From Edaphochlamys debaryana (lineage: Eukaryota > Chlorophyta > Chlorophyceae > Chlamydomonadales): a stretch of DNA of 64,000 nt. The stretch covers positions 930,001 through 994,000 of the forward strand of contig JAEHOE010000029.1 in assembly GCA_016858145.1 (NCBI GenBank), read 5' to 3'. Shown here piece by piece: positions 22,162 through 34,001 of the stretch; the stretch's first letter is position 1, and each line of letters begins with the position of its first letter. A program made the position numbers and the translations under genes. The notes beneath the pieces are model-generated. The model did no database searches. It was not told the DNA's origin and saw nothing but the letters and a program-made list of their open reading frames with translations.

Positions 22162-24288
22162 GGCGCAGCTGTATGACCGGCCGCGGCCAAGCGCCCGAGG
22201 CCGCGGCGGCGGTCAAGGCAGAGGCAGGCAGGCTCTACCTGAGGCACACCAGCTGCAGATTCGTTCGCGGCCGAGCGCCCGAGGATTGGCCCCGTTGTCG
22301 CCAGGTGCTCGAGGAAAGAAACGCCTGTGCGAGTATCTTTGCGGTTCGCGTGGAGTGGGAATGGGAATGGGCGTCTGCGTATGCAACGGATGAGCGGCTC
22401 TCAGCTGGGGACTCTGCGCGTGGTTGGGGACTTGCGAGTGGGTTGTTGAATCGAAACGCGGCCTGGCGAGGTTTGAGCCCGCGTTGATGCCGGGGCTAAG
22501 TCTACGCTGGCGCTGACCTGGGAGTGGAGTCTGCTGCTGCTGCGGTGTGTGGCGGTGGAGCGGGCAGCAGCGCGAAGCTGGCGGCAGGGTCAACCCGGCC
22601 TTGCGCCGGCCCGGCCTAGGAAGCGGGCCGCGCAGGCCGCTGCAGAGGAAGGGTCCAGAGCAGCCGGGACCGGCCCCGGCTTTGGGGTGGCACAGAGGCG
22701 TGGGGTGGCGGGGCGAGGGGGGAGGGAAGGTTGCACTGCGCGACCTGCGAAGTTGCAGGCAGTTGGACGGGGCGGACTGCTCGTTGGAGCGGTCCGTAGG
22801 GACCGCGGGCTGGCGGCCTCTGTCGTCAGTTGCGCACCGGGGTTTGAGGATGAAACCACTGAGCTGCGTTCTGTACTTCAGACGGCAGTCTGCTCCTACG
22901 CTGGGGCACTGCCTGGCGGCGGGGGGCCCCGTGCGCGTCTCCGAAGGCGTAGGATGGGGCCAGCCAAGGTGTGGCGGGGAGCGGCATGTGGAGGCAAAGC
23001 AGCCATGCCGACGGCGTGCGCGGGCCTGCCTGGCCAGCGTCTCGCCTCATGGTGCAGGGTGCAGTGGCGAGCGGATGTTGGGGTAGAGAGCGCGGTGGGC
23101 TGCACGCGGGGTTGCAGCACGCTAGTCTGCTAGTCTGAAGGGTCTTCATCCTCGTTGCCTTGGCCCATGACGCCCATCGGCCCAGCAGAGGCAGACGTCC
23201 ATCGGGCGGTCGAAGGTGCCAGTAAGCACTAGCACTGGCATGCAATCAGCCCTCAGACTGCGTCTCCGTACTACTGGGCCGGTCTGGGCAGATTACAGTA
23301 GCCGCCAGCTTAACCGCCCAGTCGCCGGGAAGATAGCAACACCGGTCTCAGTTGGTTGAGTTTCATGGTCTCAAAGCTGTAGGCGTACGAGGTTAGAGCC
23401 TCCGTATCATCCCTGCCTCAGTCTAGTCTGGCCCTTCCGCATAGTCAGCATTCCGGATTTCCGGTACTTCTCGGAAGTCCTCGGAAGCTCGAACTCCCTT
23501 AGCCCCTCCTCTTCGCCTCTCCCCACGCCCTGGCGTAGAATCGAATGGGGTGCTCCGCAGCCACTCACGACTACCTAGTGAACATCTTGGTCGCCAATCG
23601 TCTTCTCTCTTGCCCCCTAGTTCAGGGATCGCCTCCATTTTAACCCTTACCATGGCCCCACCCCCTAGCCCCCTCACAGCACCCAACGCAACCACAACCA
23701 ACGGAACCGTCAAAACTGCTCTCGCAACGTCCTTTCTGCAGGTCGCGCCAGTGCTTAGCCATGGATGACGACATCGTCAAGAGAAGACGACGACCCAAAC
23801 AACCCCTTGAGGAGCCAGGCCCCCCCTGGCTGAGGGCCCCCCCTTGCTTTTCGCGTACCCTCGTCCCCGTTCCCCACTTTCCCTTGGCCCAGGGAGCGGG
23901 TTTGTGCGCGCGCTGTGCTCAGTCCCCGCTGCACAACTGCACCCGTCGCGCACTCCACCAGCGTCGCGGGCTCAGGCTCTGGCTCTGGCTCTGGGCGAGG
24001 GCGCAGCCTGCGACAGCCCGCGTGCTCTCCGGCCGCCGCCGCAGCTGTTCACCAGGCCTACAGTAGTGGGACTGCGGCCTCACCCGGCGCTGCAAACGTA
24101 TTCTGTCAAGATTGCAGACGGTACATGAGGTCTGGGGTCAGCGCTCAGCCGGTGCCGTGTGTGGCCCCCAGCACAGCCTGGCACCCGCTGCCTCGCAAGA
24201 TCGTCGAGGCCTCCCCAAGCGTGATCCGCGTTCCACAAGCTCATCGCTGCCGTACAATGCCGTGCGACAATCATGCCGTACAGCATCC
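22162..24288. other. Intergenic / convergent 3' flanks
   Basis: 2.1 kb between two convergent genes; no supportable coding exon. TTACA at 23293-23297 is TGTAA on the minus strand and could end the Rieske-like transcript with a 3'UTR near 1 kb. Open frames at 22547-23133 and 23761-24562 lack splice or domain support. Confidence 0.5.
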
Positions 24289-26134
24289 TCACAGGCTGAG
24301 GCGGACCATGACCTTGCCGTCGGGCTGTACGACCACGGGGTACACCGCCAAGGGCACGGGCTGCAGAGGGGAAGGGGCGAGGGCGAGGAGCGAGTTTCGG
24401 TCAAGACGAGTTTGTGACCGCACAGGAGGCCTGGGAATCCTGCGCCTGGGCTACGGCGCCAGAGTCCTCCCCAACCACGCTCTACTACGGCACGTAAGCC
24501 GCGCAGGGGACTCGCAGCGCCAACGCCCGCTTTCTACGCCTTGCAATCGGTGTGCCAGCTAGCCATCCCCGCACCCCCGCGCCCACCACAACTCCTCCGC
24601 TACCCACCCTGAAGGGCGACAAGCACCCTCCCTTCCCCCCTCCCCCTTCCGCTCCCTCCCCCTGCCCCGCCTCTCTCCCTCGCTCCCCCAGGCCCGGGGC
24701 CCCTCGGCGCATGCCCAGGCCTGGGGCCTGGGGCCTGGTGCCCCACGACGCTCCCCCGCTGCACCGCTCCGCCGGGGCCCCCCGGCGCACCTCGACGTTG
24801 GCCTTGAGGGTGCGCAGGAAGCCGCGGATGGGCGACCCATCCGAGGGACACCACTTGACCACCTTGCCTGCATGCCAGGAGCGCAATGGTGGGTGGGAAT
24901 GCTGGTCAGGACGAGTGCTTCTGCCGGGCGGCCCCTCCTTTACACGAGCCGGCGAGACCGCAACACAGGCGACAGAGGCGTAGGTGCACGTAGAAGGGGA
25001 TGTAGCAGTGCAGATGACCGGTGCGCACCCGTCTTGAGGTCGTAGATTGTCCCGTCGAGCTTGGTCTCGATGGTGGGTCCGTCGGCGCCCTTCTCCACCT
25101 TGCCGTCTAGCAGCGGGTACTGGTCTGTGGGGCGGGGGTCGGGGGCGAGGCGGGGGGGCGAGGGGCGGGGGTCGTACAGGATCAAGGAGGGCGGTTGAGC
25201 GATCGGGCAAGGAGGAAGAGTGTGCGGATTCACTACCATGCCAAACCACACGCGCCCTCCAGGCTGGCTGACAGAACCCCCCTTTAAGAACAAGCCTAGC
25301 CCTCGCGCTCCTGAGAAGGCACCCTTGCCCTTCACGGTGCCCCTGACCCTCCAGCCCAACCCACACGCAATCCAGTCGGGACCCCTGCCCTTCGCTGCGT
25401 GTGTCCCTGCCCCTTCACGGCTCCAGCCCAGCCCGGCTCACAAGCAGTAGAGTAGGCGTCCATGGCGTAAATCTGGCCCTCAAACTGGTGCATCACGTAC
25501 ATCTTCTTGTTGCCCTGCAGATCACAAGGAGCGCGAAGGTTTGATCGCGAGGGGTGACAGATGCAGGGCACCCGGTTCTTAGACTGAAGGGGGCCGTATG
25601 GACCGCTGCCGTGGCAAGTCGGCCTCAAGGCCCCAACAAGGAAGCACCAGAGATGGTTCGGGACTGGTTCGTGCCAAGTCCTGCCGTGCCCCGGGCGCAC
25701 GTCTGGCATGGCCTTGGTGGGATGGCGTGCCCTCACCTGAGTTGGCTCCCCTCCCCCCCTTGCCCCTGCTTACACCCCTCCGCAAGGTCACGCCCTGACC
25801 CCACCTTGAGCTCGACAAGCTTGTTGGGCTTCTCGGCAAAGTCCGCAGTGGTCGCGAGCTCGAACCAATTACCCTTCCCCAGATCGATTTTGGGCTTGTC
25901 GCTGGCCTTAGGCTCGTCCACGGCAAACTCCCGCGCGAGATCAACACGGCGGGTCTTCGGCTGAAGGTACGAGCCGGCAGCAGAATCGGAAATGCTTGCC
26001 TTCTCCTTCGCCTTGCCGCTGGTTTTCCCGAAGCCTCCACCCGCGCGGCAGGGCACCAGACGAGCGGGTTGCGTGCAAGGCGCGCCAGCTAGCGCAGCAT
26101 TGCGTGCAGCGCGGTTCAGAGTGTGGCCGAGCAT
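24289..26134 (-). CDS. Rieske-like protein without Fe-S ligands (TEF5/PSB33-type), plastid
   Basis: Five exons, 215 aa: 25805-26134, 25442-25514, 25029-25124, 24791-24867, 24289-24360; every junction keeps frame. The N-terminus (MLGHTLNRAARNAALAG, rich in Arg/Ala, no acidic residues for about 45 positions) looks like a chloroplast transit peptide. GNWFELATTADF starts the Rieske-like fold, followed by YVMHQFEGQIYAMDA, TIYDLKTGKVVKWCP and PLAVYPVVVQPDGKV. The two cluster-binding motifs CxH and CxxH are absent: the positions read STAYQY and TKLDGTIYDL. In plants and Chlamydomonas the Rieske-like thylakoid protein PSB33/TEF5 also lacks ligands and acts in photosystem II organisation. The assignment to that family is an inference from the overall motif order, and this protein lacks the long C-terminal extension of plant PSB33. 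Start is the first ATG in the longest consistent model. Confidence 0.8.
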
Positions 26135-28998
26135 GTTTGTCGCGGGACTGGAAGAAGCTAGATAGTGGTTGTGGATCGCTGTATTGAAGAGGTTGCATGT
26201 AATTAAGTCAGTGATGATGTACCTTGTGCGCGAGCGGCACATGAAGCGGGACCCCAGATTGTGGTCCCGGCAAGCGTGTGGTCCCGAGCGACTGCCCCAG
26301 CGCTGGTGTTTCCCCTCCTCCCCCCGGGGCCTTGTATGGCCCTGGACCGGCGCCTGACGACCTCCCGGCGCTTGCGCCTCTCGTCCCCTGCAACAACTTG
26401 GTGTACTGCCTACCGCTCACAGCGGCCAAGGAAGGGCGGCGCTCCCCAGTTGCTCCTGCGAGTCGCGCCTCCCAGGTCCCAGCCCCGCAAGCCGCAACCC
26501 CCGGTAGCTTGGATGCCGGTACCCCCGTTACCCGGCTGAACTGGCGTCGAGCCGTCGACACGCTCCTCACGTCGTCGTGCATTCTTACCCCCGCTATTTG
26601 GCTTAGACCATCGCTGCCGAGTGAGGCAGGGTGAGGCACTGGGACTGCGCAACACCACTGGAGCTGGAGTTGGGGACGACTCGGAATACGGGTGACACGA
26701 TTGCTGGAGAGCCGGTGCACGCTTCCACGGGGCAAGGGGCCGGGCACGCAGCCCCTAGCATATATCCAGACGCCGTAATACTAGTTACAAGCACGGGGGC
26801 GGCAAATGCATACCCAACGCTTCTCACTGTCAGCAGCGTCGTGCTGCCAGCTTTAGGTCAGGGGAGCGCCGGGACGGCAAGCCTCCCATCCTCATGCTAG
26901 CTCATCCGTCAGGCCCCCACCTCAGGCCACCACGCGCTCGCTCATACGCTCAACTCTTAGGTCAGACAAACTGTGTGGCTTCAAGAGACTTGAAACTGCC
27001 AGCCCATGGGTTTCATGCCAAGCACCTCTCGAGCGCTCCTGTGACGAAGCCTCCACACCCCCAACGCCAAACTTTCAGTAATCTGTATCCTTTTACTTAG
27101 GGGACTGCGACGCTTGCCTCGCCCTTAGGGGACCCATAGACACAAGTGATACTAGCATTGTTGATAGCATCAAGCCCTGCTGCACCCAAGAACACATAAC
27201 GAGCAAAAACAGTTCTTATTAGTTGATTGGAACGGGGTGCGCCATGCACACCGGCCTCCCCGCGGCTTGTGGAGTTGAACAAATTGTTAAATGGCCCCCC
27301 AAAGCCTTTATATGGCCACGTCCAAGCCCGCCCCGGCAGGACCGGGGATCAGCAAAAAGATCCGGTAGTAACAACGCTCGCATTAGGGTGGGACCACGTG
27401 GCCCACGAACACTTTAGGAGAGGGTGCAGCAGTGACACTTAGGCACACGTCTACGGTTTCATGGGGCACTTCATGTTTGGGATGAAGGTGGCGGGCAGCG
27501 CCTTCCAACGGTGCGGACGTCCTGGCCAGCGGAAATGCCAAAACCCGAAAGCGGGGCTCGGCGGCTAAGCCGCCAAAACCCGCCCACGGCAGCACACGCC
27601 CCAAGCCTCAGTCCGCCCGCAAGCAGTCCCACGGGGTCCAACCCACCGGATAATCCTTTGTTTCCGCGTAATGCCTCCCACACACGCACGCTGCCTCACT
27701 TGCAGCAGATGCATACCGAATGCTAGATGGGGAAGAGGATGCTTGCTTCGCCGACACAGCATGAGTGCCCTCAGTAACATCCGCCACCGACGCCCAGGTC
27801 AGCGAGGGCCCGGTGAAAGGGCTGCGCTCCGCTCCGCTCGGGTTCGTGCCACATCTTCATCGTGAATTGGCCGCGCCTGTTGAACGACCACGTGAGCTCA
27901 ACCCGCAAAGGTCCGTTCCGGTCACCTGCGACAGAGGAGTTGCACCTGTGAGACGCCGAATCCCGTTTCTGCCAGGGCCATGAGTGTTGCGACCTTGGTG
28001 AGAAGGCGTCCCACGCAGCAGCTAAAGCGACAACGGTCGCTTGTCGTTCGACCAGCAGGCAAAACGAAAGCGCACCTGGAGAGTAACGTACGTGCGCCAG
28101 TCATTCTGGACGTGTTCCGCGCAACGAGGCTCGGGCCCCGGGACATCGCAGCCAGGGCAATGGAGTGATAGCAGAGCACTGGCTGAAATTGGAAAATTCA
28201 GGCGGCAACGCCTATTGCGACTGCAGAAGCGAATGGAAGTTGCGCTAAGTTGTGAACAGCGGCCCTGTGTGGACCGCTGCGGAGTGAGTGTGTGAGCACT
28301 GCTTGGGCCAGCGGAACGGCGCTTTATGAAGCAAATCTGTAGCCGGCCGGATTGCGCGTTTCAGATGGAGGATGAGTCTGGACCACGCCAGCGTCATCGT
28401 TTCTGACGGGTTGCATTGCATCTTGCGTCCTGAATGCAAGCAACGTTGCCTGCTACCCGGGAGGAGTGCCCGGCCGTGCCCTCCCGCGTGTGACTTCCAT
28501 GGGCCGCGACATTACCATCGGTTCTACAGGGCCTTCTTCTGCCATCCCTTCATATCTTGGAAGGCGTCTCTGGAGCGGCTGTGGTGTGTTCAGCACGGCC
28601 CTTCCGGGGGCATCGGTCAGACGTCCGGCTGTGCGGCTGTGCTGGCCACCATTACCACCGCGCTCGCGCACCCATAAATTGAGGCAGTTGCGGAAGTAGA
28701 TAATTCCTGAGTTTGGGGGGGTTTCCAGGTGGAGACACGGCAGCTGTACTGACCGGTTCACGGGTCCGCGCTCGCCCACAAGGCGGGACTGCAGCCTGCC
28801 GTGTGAAGGCGCGTGACCCCGGACGGGCTGTATTGATCCGCAAGCCGGCTTCCCCCCCCCCCTCCCTGCCCCCAAGCCTGTGACCTTTGGAAGCAGCGCC
28901 GCACGCCCCCACTGCGCAGATGCCGTACAGCAGGAAGCTGCCCACTTCGGCTTGGTGCTCACGCAGGGCTTAACCCCAAGCACGATGCAGCAAATAAT
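26135..28998. other. Intergenic region, lower GC
   Basis: 2.9 kb between divergent genes with no exon-like structure. It is noticeably less GC-rich than the gene bodies (especially 26750-27400). It must contain both promoters; nothing specific could be recognised. No terminal repeats or transposase-like frame was found. Confidence 0.5.
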
Positions 28999-31900
28999 AT
29001 GGGGAAATCCCCTGAACACTTGTCTCTTGGGTCAGCGCGTCGCTGGCCCTTGCTATATTATTTATGTCTTCTAGGTGGTGCCCTCGCTTCTCCCGTCGCC
29101 GCCCGATACGTGCGACTAGACTCAAATATTGTAGAGGATCGCTATGCGGTGCACAGGCTGCCTCGAACAGAGCTGAGCTCAGAGGCCCCTTTGCGCATTT
29201 ATCGGAGAGCTCTCTTGGCCAGCGACGAGGCCCGCTGCGTGTGGAGAGACAGCCTCAGCCTTGGTGTCGGAGTGGGCGACTGCCGGCTTAACGCGCGCTT
29301 CGTCGCCTCGCTCGAGGGAGTCGCGCCCAGCGACAGCGCACGGTGTGTGAGGGGAAGTCCGCCGCGTGCCGTGTCGGGCGGGTAGCCTCGGAGCGGGGAG
29401 CCCTCCGAAGCGCTACTGCGGAGCCACTGCCACCGCAAGCCCCGCCGGTGCCATCACTTCCGTGCCTGACTGACCCTCAATCACACACCGCCGTCGTCTT
29501 GCCGACGTAATCAATGCCTGCAGTTTTCCATGCCGCCCATTCCACTCCCTCCGGAACCCAACCATGCCTCCCGCTCCTCCTGCTTGGCCCCATCCCCCAT
29601 CCCCCTGCCGCCTTCCGTGGCCAGGGTCGCGGCCCACATAGCCACACGCGCCCTCGACTGCTCTACCCACGCCACGGAGACGGACTGCACGGCGGCGGCT
29701 GAGTACGGCTCCTGCGCCTGGGACACAGCCTCCAGGAGCTGTGGCCTGTCGGCGGCAGCGGCGGCGGAGCCACAGGTTCGCCTCTGAGTGTCGGGGCTGC
29801 GGAATGCGGGCTCGGTGCACTGTGACCGCGTCCCTCAGTCTCTGGGGGAGGCCCGATAGTCTCACAGCGGCATTCCAAATCTTGTGAATGGCCCCTCCGC
29901 CCTTCGCTCGAGAGTCGCCCAGGCTCCACCAGAGCCATGTCCCTCCCTGCCCCCGGGCCCTAGACCCCACTCTACACCCCCTTGCCCAGTCTCTGCGCCA
30001 CGCAAGGCCTGTCTGTCTGCCTGTCTGGCCCTGACGCAGATCCTCCGAGGGCGGCTCTACTGCGACGGCTCCCGCCTGCAGGTGTGTGTCGGAACTCCGG
30101 CCCTAGCCAAGCAAACGGGGTCAGGTCTGCACTTGCTTACACCGTCTCTCTCTTTGTCTGCCTGCAGGCAGCCGCCGCCTGCGCTTCGCTCTCCTACAAC
30201 GCCTCCGCCTGCGGCGCCGCGACCGGGTGCCGGGCGCTGCCGCCCGCGGCGCGGGCGGGGCTACAGCCGGAGGCCCGGGCCGCACAGGCGCTGGCGGAGG
30301 CGGCCGCGTTCTCGGAGCGGGGTGAGTGGGTCGCGCCGAGCGAGGGGTTGCGGCTCGTGGGGCGGTGGCTAGTGGGGTGGAGGCTAAAGGGAATGGGGGA
30401 TGTGGTTTGCGTCCGCAAGGGGAGGGTCATGGGTGGCATGGGCTGCGTCGCTGTGTTTTGGGTACCGAGGGTGGGACCGGCGATAGGGGACACGGGTTGG
30501 GGCGGGGGGTGCGGGGCGGGGAGGCATGGCGGCTATGCGGGGGCTTGACTCTTGCATGACCTTCGCTCATTGCCCGCCCCACACTACCCAGACGCTGGCG
30601 AGCCCAGCTGCGGCGCTGCGTGGCTTTGGGACTCGGGCGCCGTAGCGGAGCTGAGAGCGGTGCGTCCAGCAAGCCCGACCGCACCGTCATGCAGACCCAT
30701 GGACGCAGACTCTGACCTGACTTGACCTGATCTCGCGTGGTCCCTTGTCTGGGCAGCAGAGGCCCCGGCCCGCTGGTGCGCCCTGACCCCAGCTGTACAC
30801 TCCCGACCCGCCCCTCTCCCTCCGAAACTCGCCGTGCTCCCCCTCCACCAAACCTCCCAACCCAGGCCAGCAGCCCGCTCCCCGAGGCGCTGGTGGGGTC
30901 GTGCGAGTCCGTCCGGCGTGTGGTCACCGCCCTGACGGGTACCGCCGCCGCCTGTGCCGCGGCCGGCGGCGGCGGCGCAGGGGGCGCGGAGGCGTGCCTC
31001 GGTGCCACCGGGGCGGATGGCTCCAGCGCGGGATGTTCCTGGGACGAGGGCCGCTGTGGCCTTGGGTCAGAGGCCCTGGCGAACGCGCTTGTAGACCCCA
31101 ATGACGTAAGACTGCTGTAGATAGGAAGGGGCGCGCTGGTGTTGGCGAGGACGGCTCGCGCGCGAGCGCCCGCCTGTAGGTTCGTGCAGGTCGAAGTATG
31201 CTAGTATGCTGCCTCGTCCCTGTCCATGACTCGCTTCTGCACGCTGCCGTGCCCCTTCTCATCCCTTCCTCGCCAGCCCTGGGTCTCCGCCCTTGCGACT
31301 GCGGAGGCGGGCTGCCAGGCGCTGTCCAGTCGGGCGCAGTGCGAGGCCGCAGGGAGCTTCCGCTTCGACCCAGGTCGCCTGGTGGGTAGGGTGCGTGGAG
31401 GGGTGCGGGCGCGGCTGCAGACGGGGAGGGAGCTAGGGGTCCCAGCGGGTGTGGGAGCATGACTGGGGCCAGTCAACCGGACGGCCGTGAACGGCCGTGA
31501 ACCCCACGCAGAGCCGGGTGGGGGTGGGGGTGGGGGCCCGTGGGGGGGCTCTGCAGAGACAGAATGCCCGAGCGGTGCTGGTGCACGTCTTTGGCACCAC
31601 CGGCCCGGGCGGTACGTGTTGGCTATTGTACTTGCACCTGGTTGGCCTCTGTTGAGCTCCTCCTGAGCGTTGCCCCTCGCCCTCTCACGCGCTGCTTGCC
31701 TTCCCACAGGACGCACTCCGACGGGTGCTGCAAGACGGGGGCGCAGGCGCGGGGGGAGCCGCCAGGCCGGGCCTGACGCTCGTGGCGGCTGCAGCGCTTG
31801 CGGCGGTGGCGGGAGCCGTGGTGGTGGGAGGCCGACAGCTGGAGGAGGGCGACGACGGGGAGGGAAGGCAAGAGGAGCGACAAGGATTGGTTGGGGCCCT

Positions 31901-32003
31901 GAAGTCGCGCGGGGGAAGCAGGGCAAGGGCGGCGTGTTCAGTAGAGCTGAGGTGCGGAGCCACAGTGGAGAGGGTGGCACGAGGCGGTGTAGGCGGAGGC
32001 TGA
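28999..32003 (+). CDS. Cys-rich secreted/membrane protein of unknown function
   Basis: Eight exons, 465 aa: 28999-29342, 29625-29775, 30040-30081, 30168-30321, 30592-30659, 30866-31105, 31277-31381, 31710-32003; sum divisible by three. The ATG at 28999 opens a signal peptide (ARRWPLLYYLCLLGGALASP). The ectodomain has spaced cysteines in a recurring pattern C..C..C.W..C: DCSTHATETDC..GSCAWDTASRSC and ACLGATG..GCSWDEGRC. Near the C-terminus GLTLVAAAALAAVAGAVVVG forms a membrane span or GPI-type signal, followed by a basic/Gly tail. It is not a family I can name; secreted Cys-rich proteins of this kind are common in volvocine algae. A further exon-like piece near 31550-31610 does not fit the phase and was left out. 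Confidence 0.75.
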
Positions 32004-32045
32004 GGGGGACAGGGGAGGGAGCATGCCTAGCATGGCTACCGGTAA

Positions 32046-32220
32046 CGGGCGGCGGTGCAGGGTCCGGCGGTGCAGGGTCTGGCGCCTAGTGTTGCTATCA
32101 TAGTTACATAGTTGGTAGTTTGTAGTTACAAAGTTAAGAAATGTTAAGGACGCTGGAACATTTCGGCCGTTACAGCCCAAAATGTAAATAGTAGCGGGCG
32201 GCGGTGCAGGGTCTGGCGCC
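32046..32220 (+). repeat. GGCGGTGCAGGGTCTGGCGCC repeats in 3'UTR
   Basis: A 20-bp motif (GGCGGTGCAGGGTCTGGCGC) occurs tandemly at about 32051-32088 (one degenerate, one full copy) and again at about 32200-32220. Confidence 0.7.
32183..32187 (+). terminator. Probable polyadenylation signal TGTAA
   Basis: TGTAA, the usual green-algal signal, lies 180 bp after the stop codon of the Cys-rich gene in an A/T-rich patch. Confidence 0.55.
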
Positions 32221-32671
32221 GGCGGGTCAGGGCAGCTGGTAGTGGGGAGACGGGCAAGCGCTCCGCAGGCGCACAAGCCGAGGTGCACATCAGACCGGCT
32301 TGATTGCATTAGGTGAATGCAACCAATCCATGCCACAAGGACATGCGCATACGGCAAAACTTTGTGTTGCCGGGAAGTGCGGGGAGGCATCCGATGGCTG
32401 TAGCATGTGGATGGCAGGATGGCAGGCGGGTTGAGGCAGGAGGGTTGAGGTACCTTCTGCTCAACGCTGGAAGCGACTTGCGAGAATGCGGATCCCACGG
32501 ACTGCGGCCGTTCCGTGGCTGGTGTAACCGGGTGTGCAGATGTGGACCGTTTCGGAACCGGCGTGGGGAGGCCCGCCAGGGCGGGATCTGAGGGGTGATG
32601 CGCTGATCCCCCCGGGTAGCGCCGTGGGAACCCAAAGCCCTACACCTTTCGTTGGTATACATAGCAGCACC

Positions 32672-34000
32672 ATGGCCGCAGCTATAAGCCACCTGGCCGC
32701 ACCTGCGCTGACAATTTGCGACTTGTTGAACTCGAACATCTCGATTGACGCCCGCGAGGCTCTGGTCTCGGCTCTCGAGAAGCTTGGACCACGATGCCTT
32801 AGCAGGGCGCGGCGCTCCTGCCACGCTCTGCGAGAGGTCGTCGATCAGCATGTGTCTGCTCTGCGCTTCCGCTTTGACCGCAAGGATCCCGCTGAGGTGC
32901 CCGTCATGGAGGACGGTCGGTGGCTGCAGCGCTGGCCCCGGTGCACCAAGCTCATCCTCTCCTTCATGGGCGAGGGCATCGAGGAGGACCTGCCCTGGCT
33001 GTTCGAGCGCGCGCCTGCTGAGGCGGCCCAGCGCATCAAGGAGCTGACGATGACCTTCCTGCAGCAACGCGAAGCGACGCTGACCGGCGAGCACCTCGCC
33101 GGTCTCCTCCGGCACGTGCCCAACCTCCGCACGCTGGCGCTTCACTTCCCCCTGCCTGACCCCGTGGACAACGTCGCCGTCTCCGCCGCCCTCGTATCTC
33201 TGTCCCAGCTTCGCGACCTCACCCTCGGGTCCTCGTCGTGGCTTCGGTGCGTCGACAACACCCTGGCGGGCCAGCTGACGCGGCTCACGGTCGAGGAGCC
33301 ATTCGATCACAGACAGCATGGGCAGGCCCCCGAGGACAGCATTGAGCGCTTCTCCCAGATGACCTCCCTGCGGACCCTGTCGATCTCGACCTCTGGCGGG
33401 GAGTGTTACTACCTGCCCAGAGAGTTCCGCGCTCTCCTGGACGCAGTGCCGCCCTGCCTGGAGAGCCTGAGCGTGCGGGAACTGACCGAGTCGAGGAGAG
33501 CATGTTAGCTGATTGCACGTTCACCGAGGGCAAGCTTACGAGCGTCGGGATCGGGGCAGACGGGGTCTTGTACGACACCTTCGCGTATGTGCTCTCAACG
33601 GCGCTGCTCAAGAGCAAGGCGCTCGGCCCGCGCCTGGGCAGGCTGGTCGTGACGGGGCCGATCCGGACCGGCACGGCCCCGCCTGAGCCCAACCCGGCCG
33701 CTGTCGAGCTGTTCAGCCGCTGCGACGTCCTTCACTTCACGGAGATCGCCGTCGACGAGGACGCCGCGGGCGACGCCGTTATGTCCCTCCTCCGACTCAT
33801 AGGCGTGCCGGAGCAGCTCAGCTGGAAGCGGCCGGGCTTTGACATCCTCCTCCTCAAGCTCCGCCTGCCCCTGCCCGACGACGCTGCAGCACAGGACGCC
33901 GGTGCCGCGCCGCCCGCGCCCGCAGCCAAGCCCACGCCACGACCGCCGGTACCGCGCGTGCCACTGGACGCAGCCTATAGCTCCTTAACCATTCCTCTCA
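32672..34000 (+). pseudogene. LRR-like family member with internal frameshift
   Basis: ATG at 32672 (CACC ATGG context). The first frame runs to a stop at 33508 and contains LRR-like segments (NLRTLALHFPLPDPV, QLRDLTLGSSSWL, SLRTLSISTSGG) plus DGRWLQRWPRCTKLILSF, shared with the paralogue at 36035-38591. Homology then continues in the next frame from about 33490 (TEGKLTSVGIGADGVLYDTF, LGPRLGRLVV, RLIGVPEQLSWK) to about 33960. Paralogues align through this point without a break (SVRRLTV..AGGKLLSVEI), so a few codons are lost with a frame change; no intron of credible size can repair it. The C-terminal domain found in the intact paralogue is missing. Either a pseudogene or an assembly indel. 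Function unknown; LRR proteins generally bind partner proteins. Confidence 0.75.
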
Positions 34001-34001
34001 G

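Noticed and set aside
20633..22216. 527-aa open frame on the minus strand
   Set aside because: Antisense shadow of HDAC exons 22-23 and the C/T-rich 95-bp tandem; Pro/Arg-rich composition, no domain.
23325..23400. tRNA-like sequence (GGTCTCAGTTGGTTGA)
   Set aside because: No cloverleaf: acceptor stem and T-arm do not pair.
23761..24562. Plus-strand frames beginning MDDDIVKRRRR
   Set aside because: Overlap the last exon and 3' flank of the Rieske-like gene on the other strand; no splice continuation or domain.
24485..25366. 293-aa minus-strand frame through introns of the Rieske-like gene
   Set aside because: Reads through well-defined introns; only the short exon segments show family motifs.
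26750..27400. Transposon remnant in the A/T-richer intergenic patch
   Set aside because: No terminal repeats, target-site duplication or transposase/reverse-transcriptase frame could be found.
31550..31614. Extra exon (NARAVLVHVFGTTGPG) in the Cys-rich gene
   Set aside because: Has a CAG acceptor and GTACGT donor but ends in a phase that breaks the final exon; left out pending RNA data.
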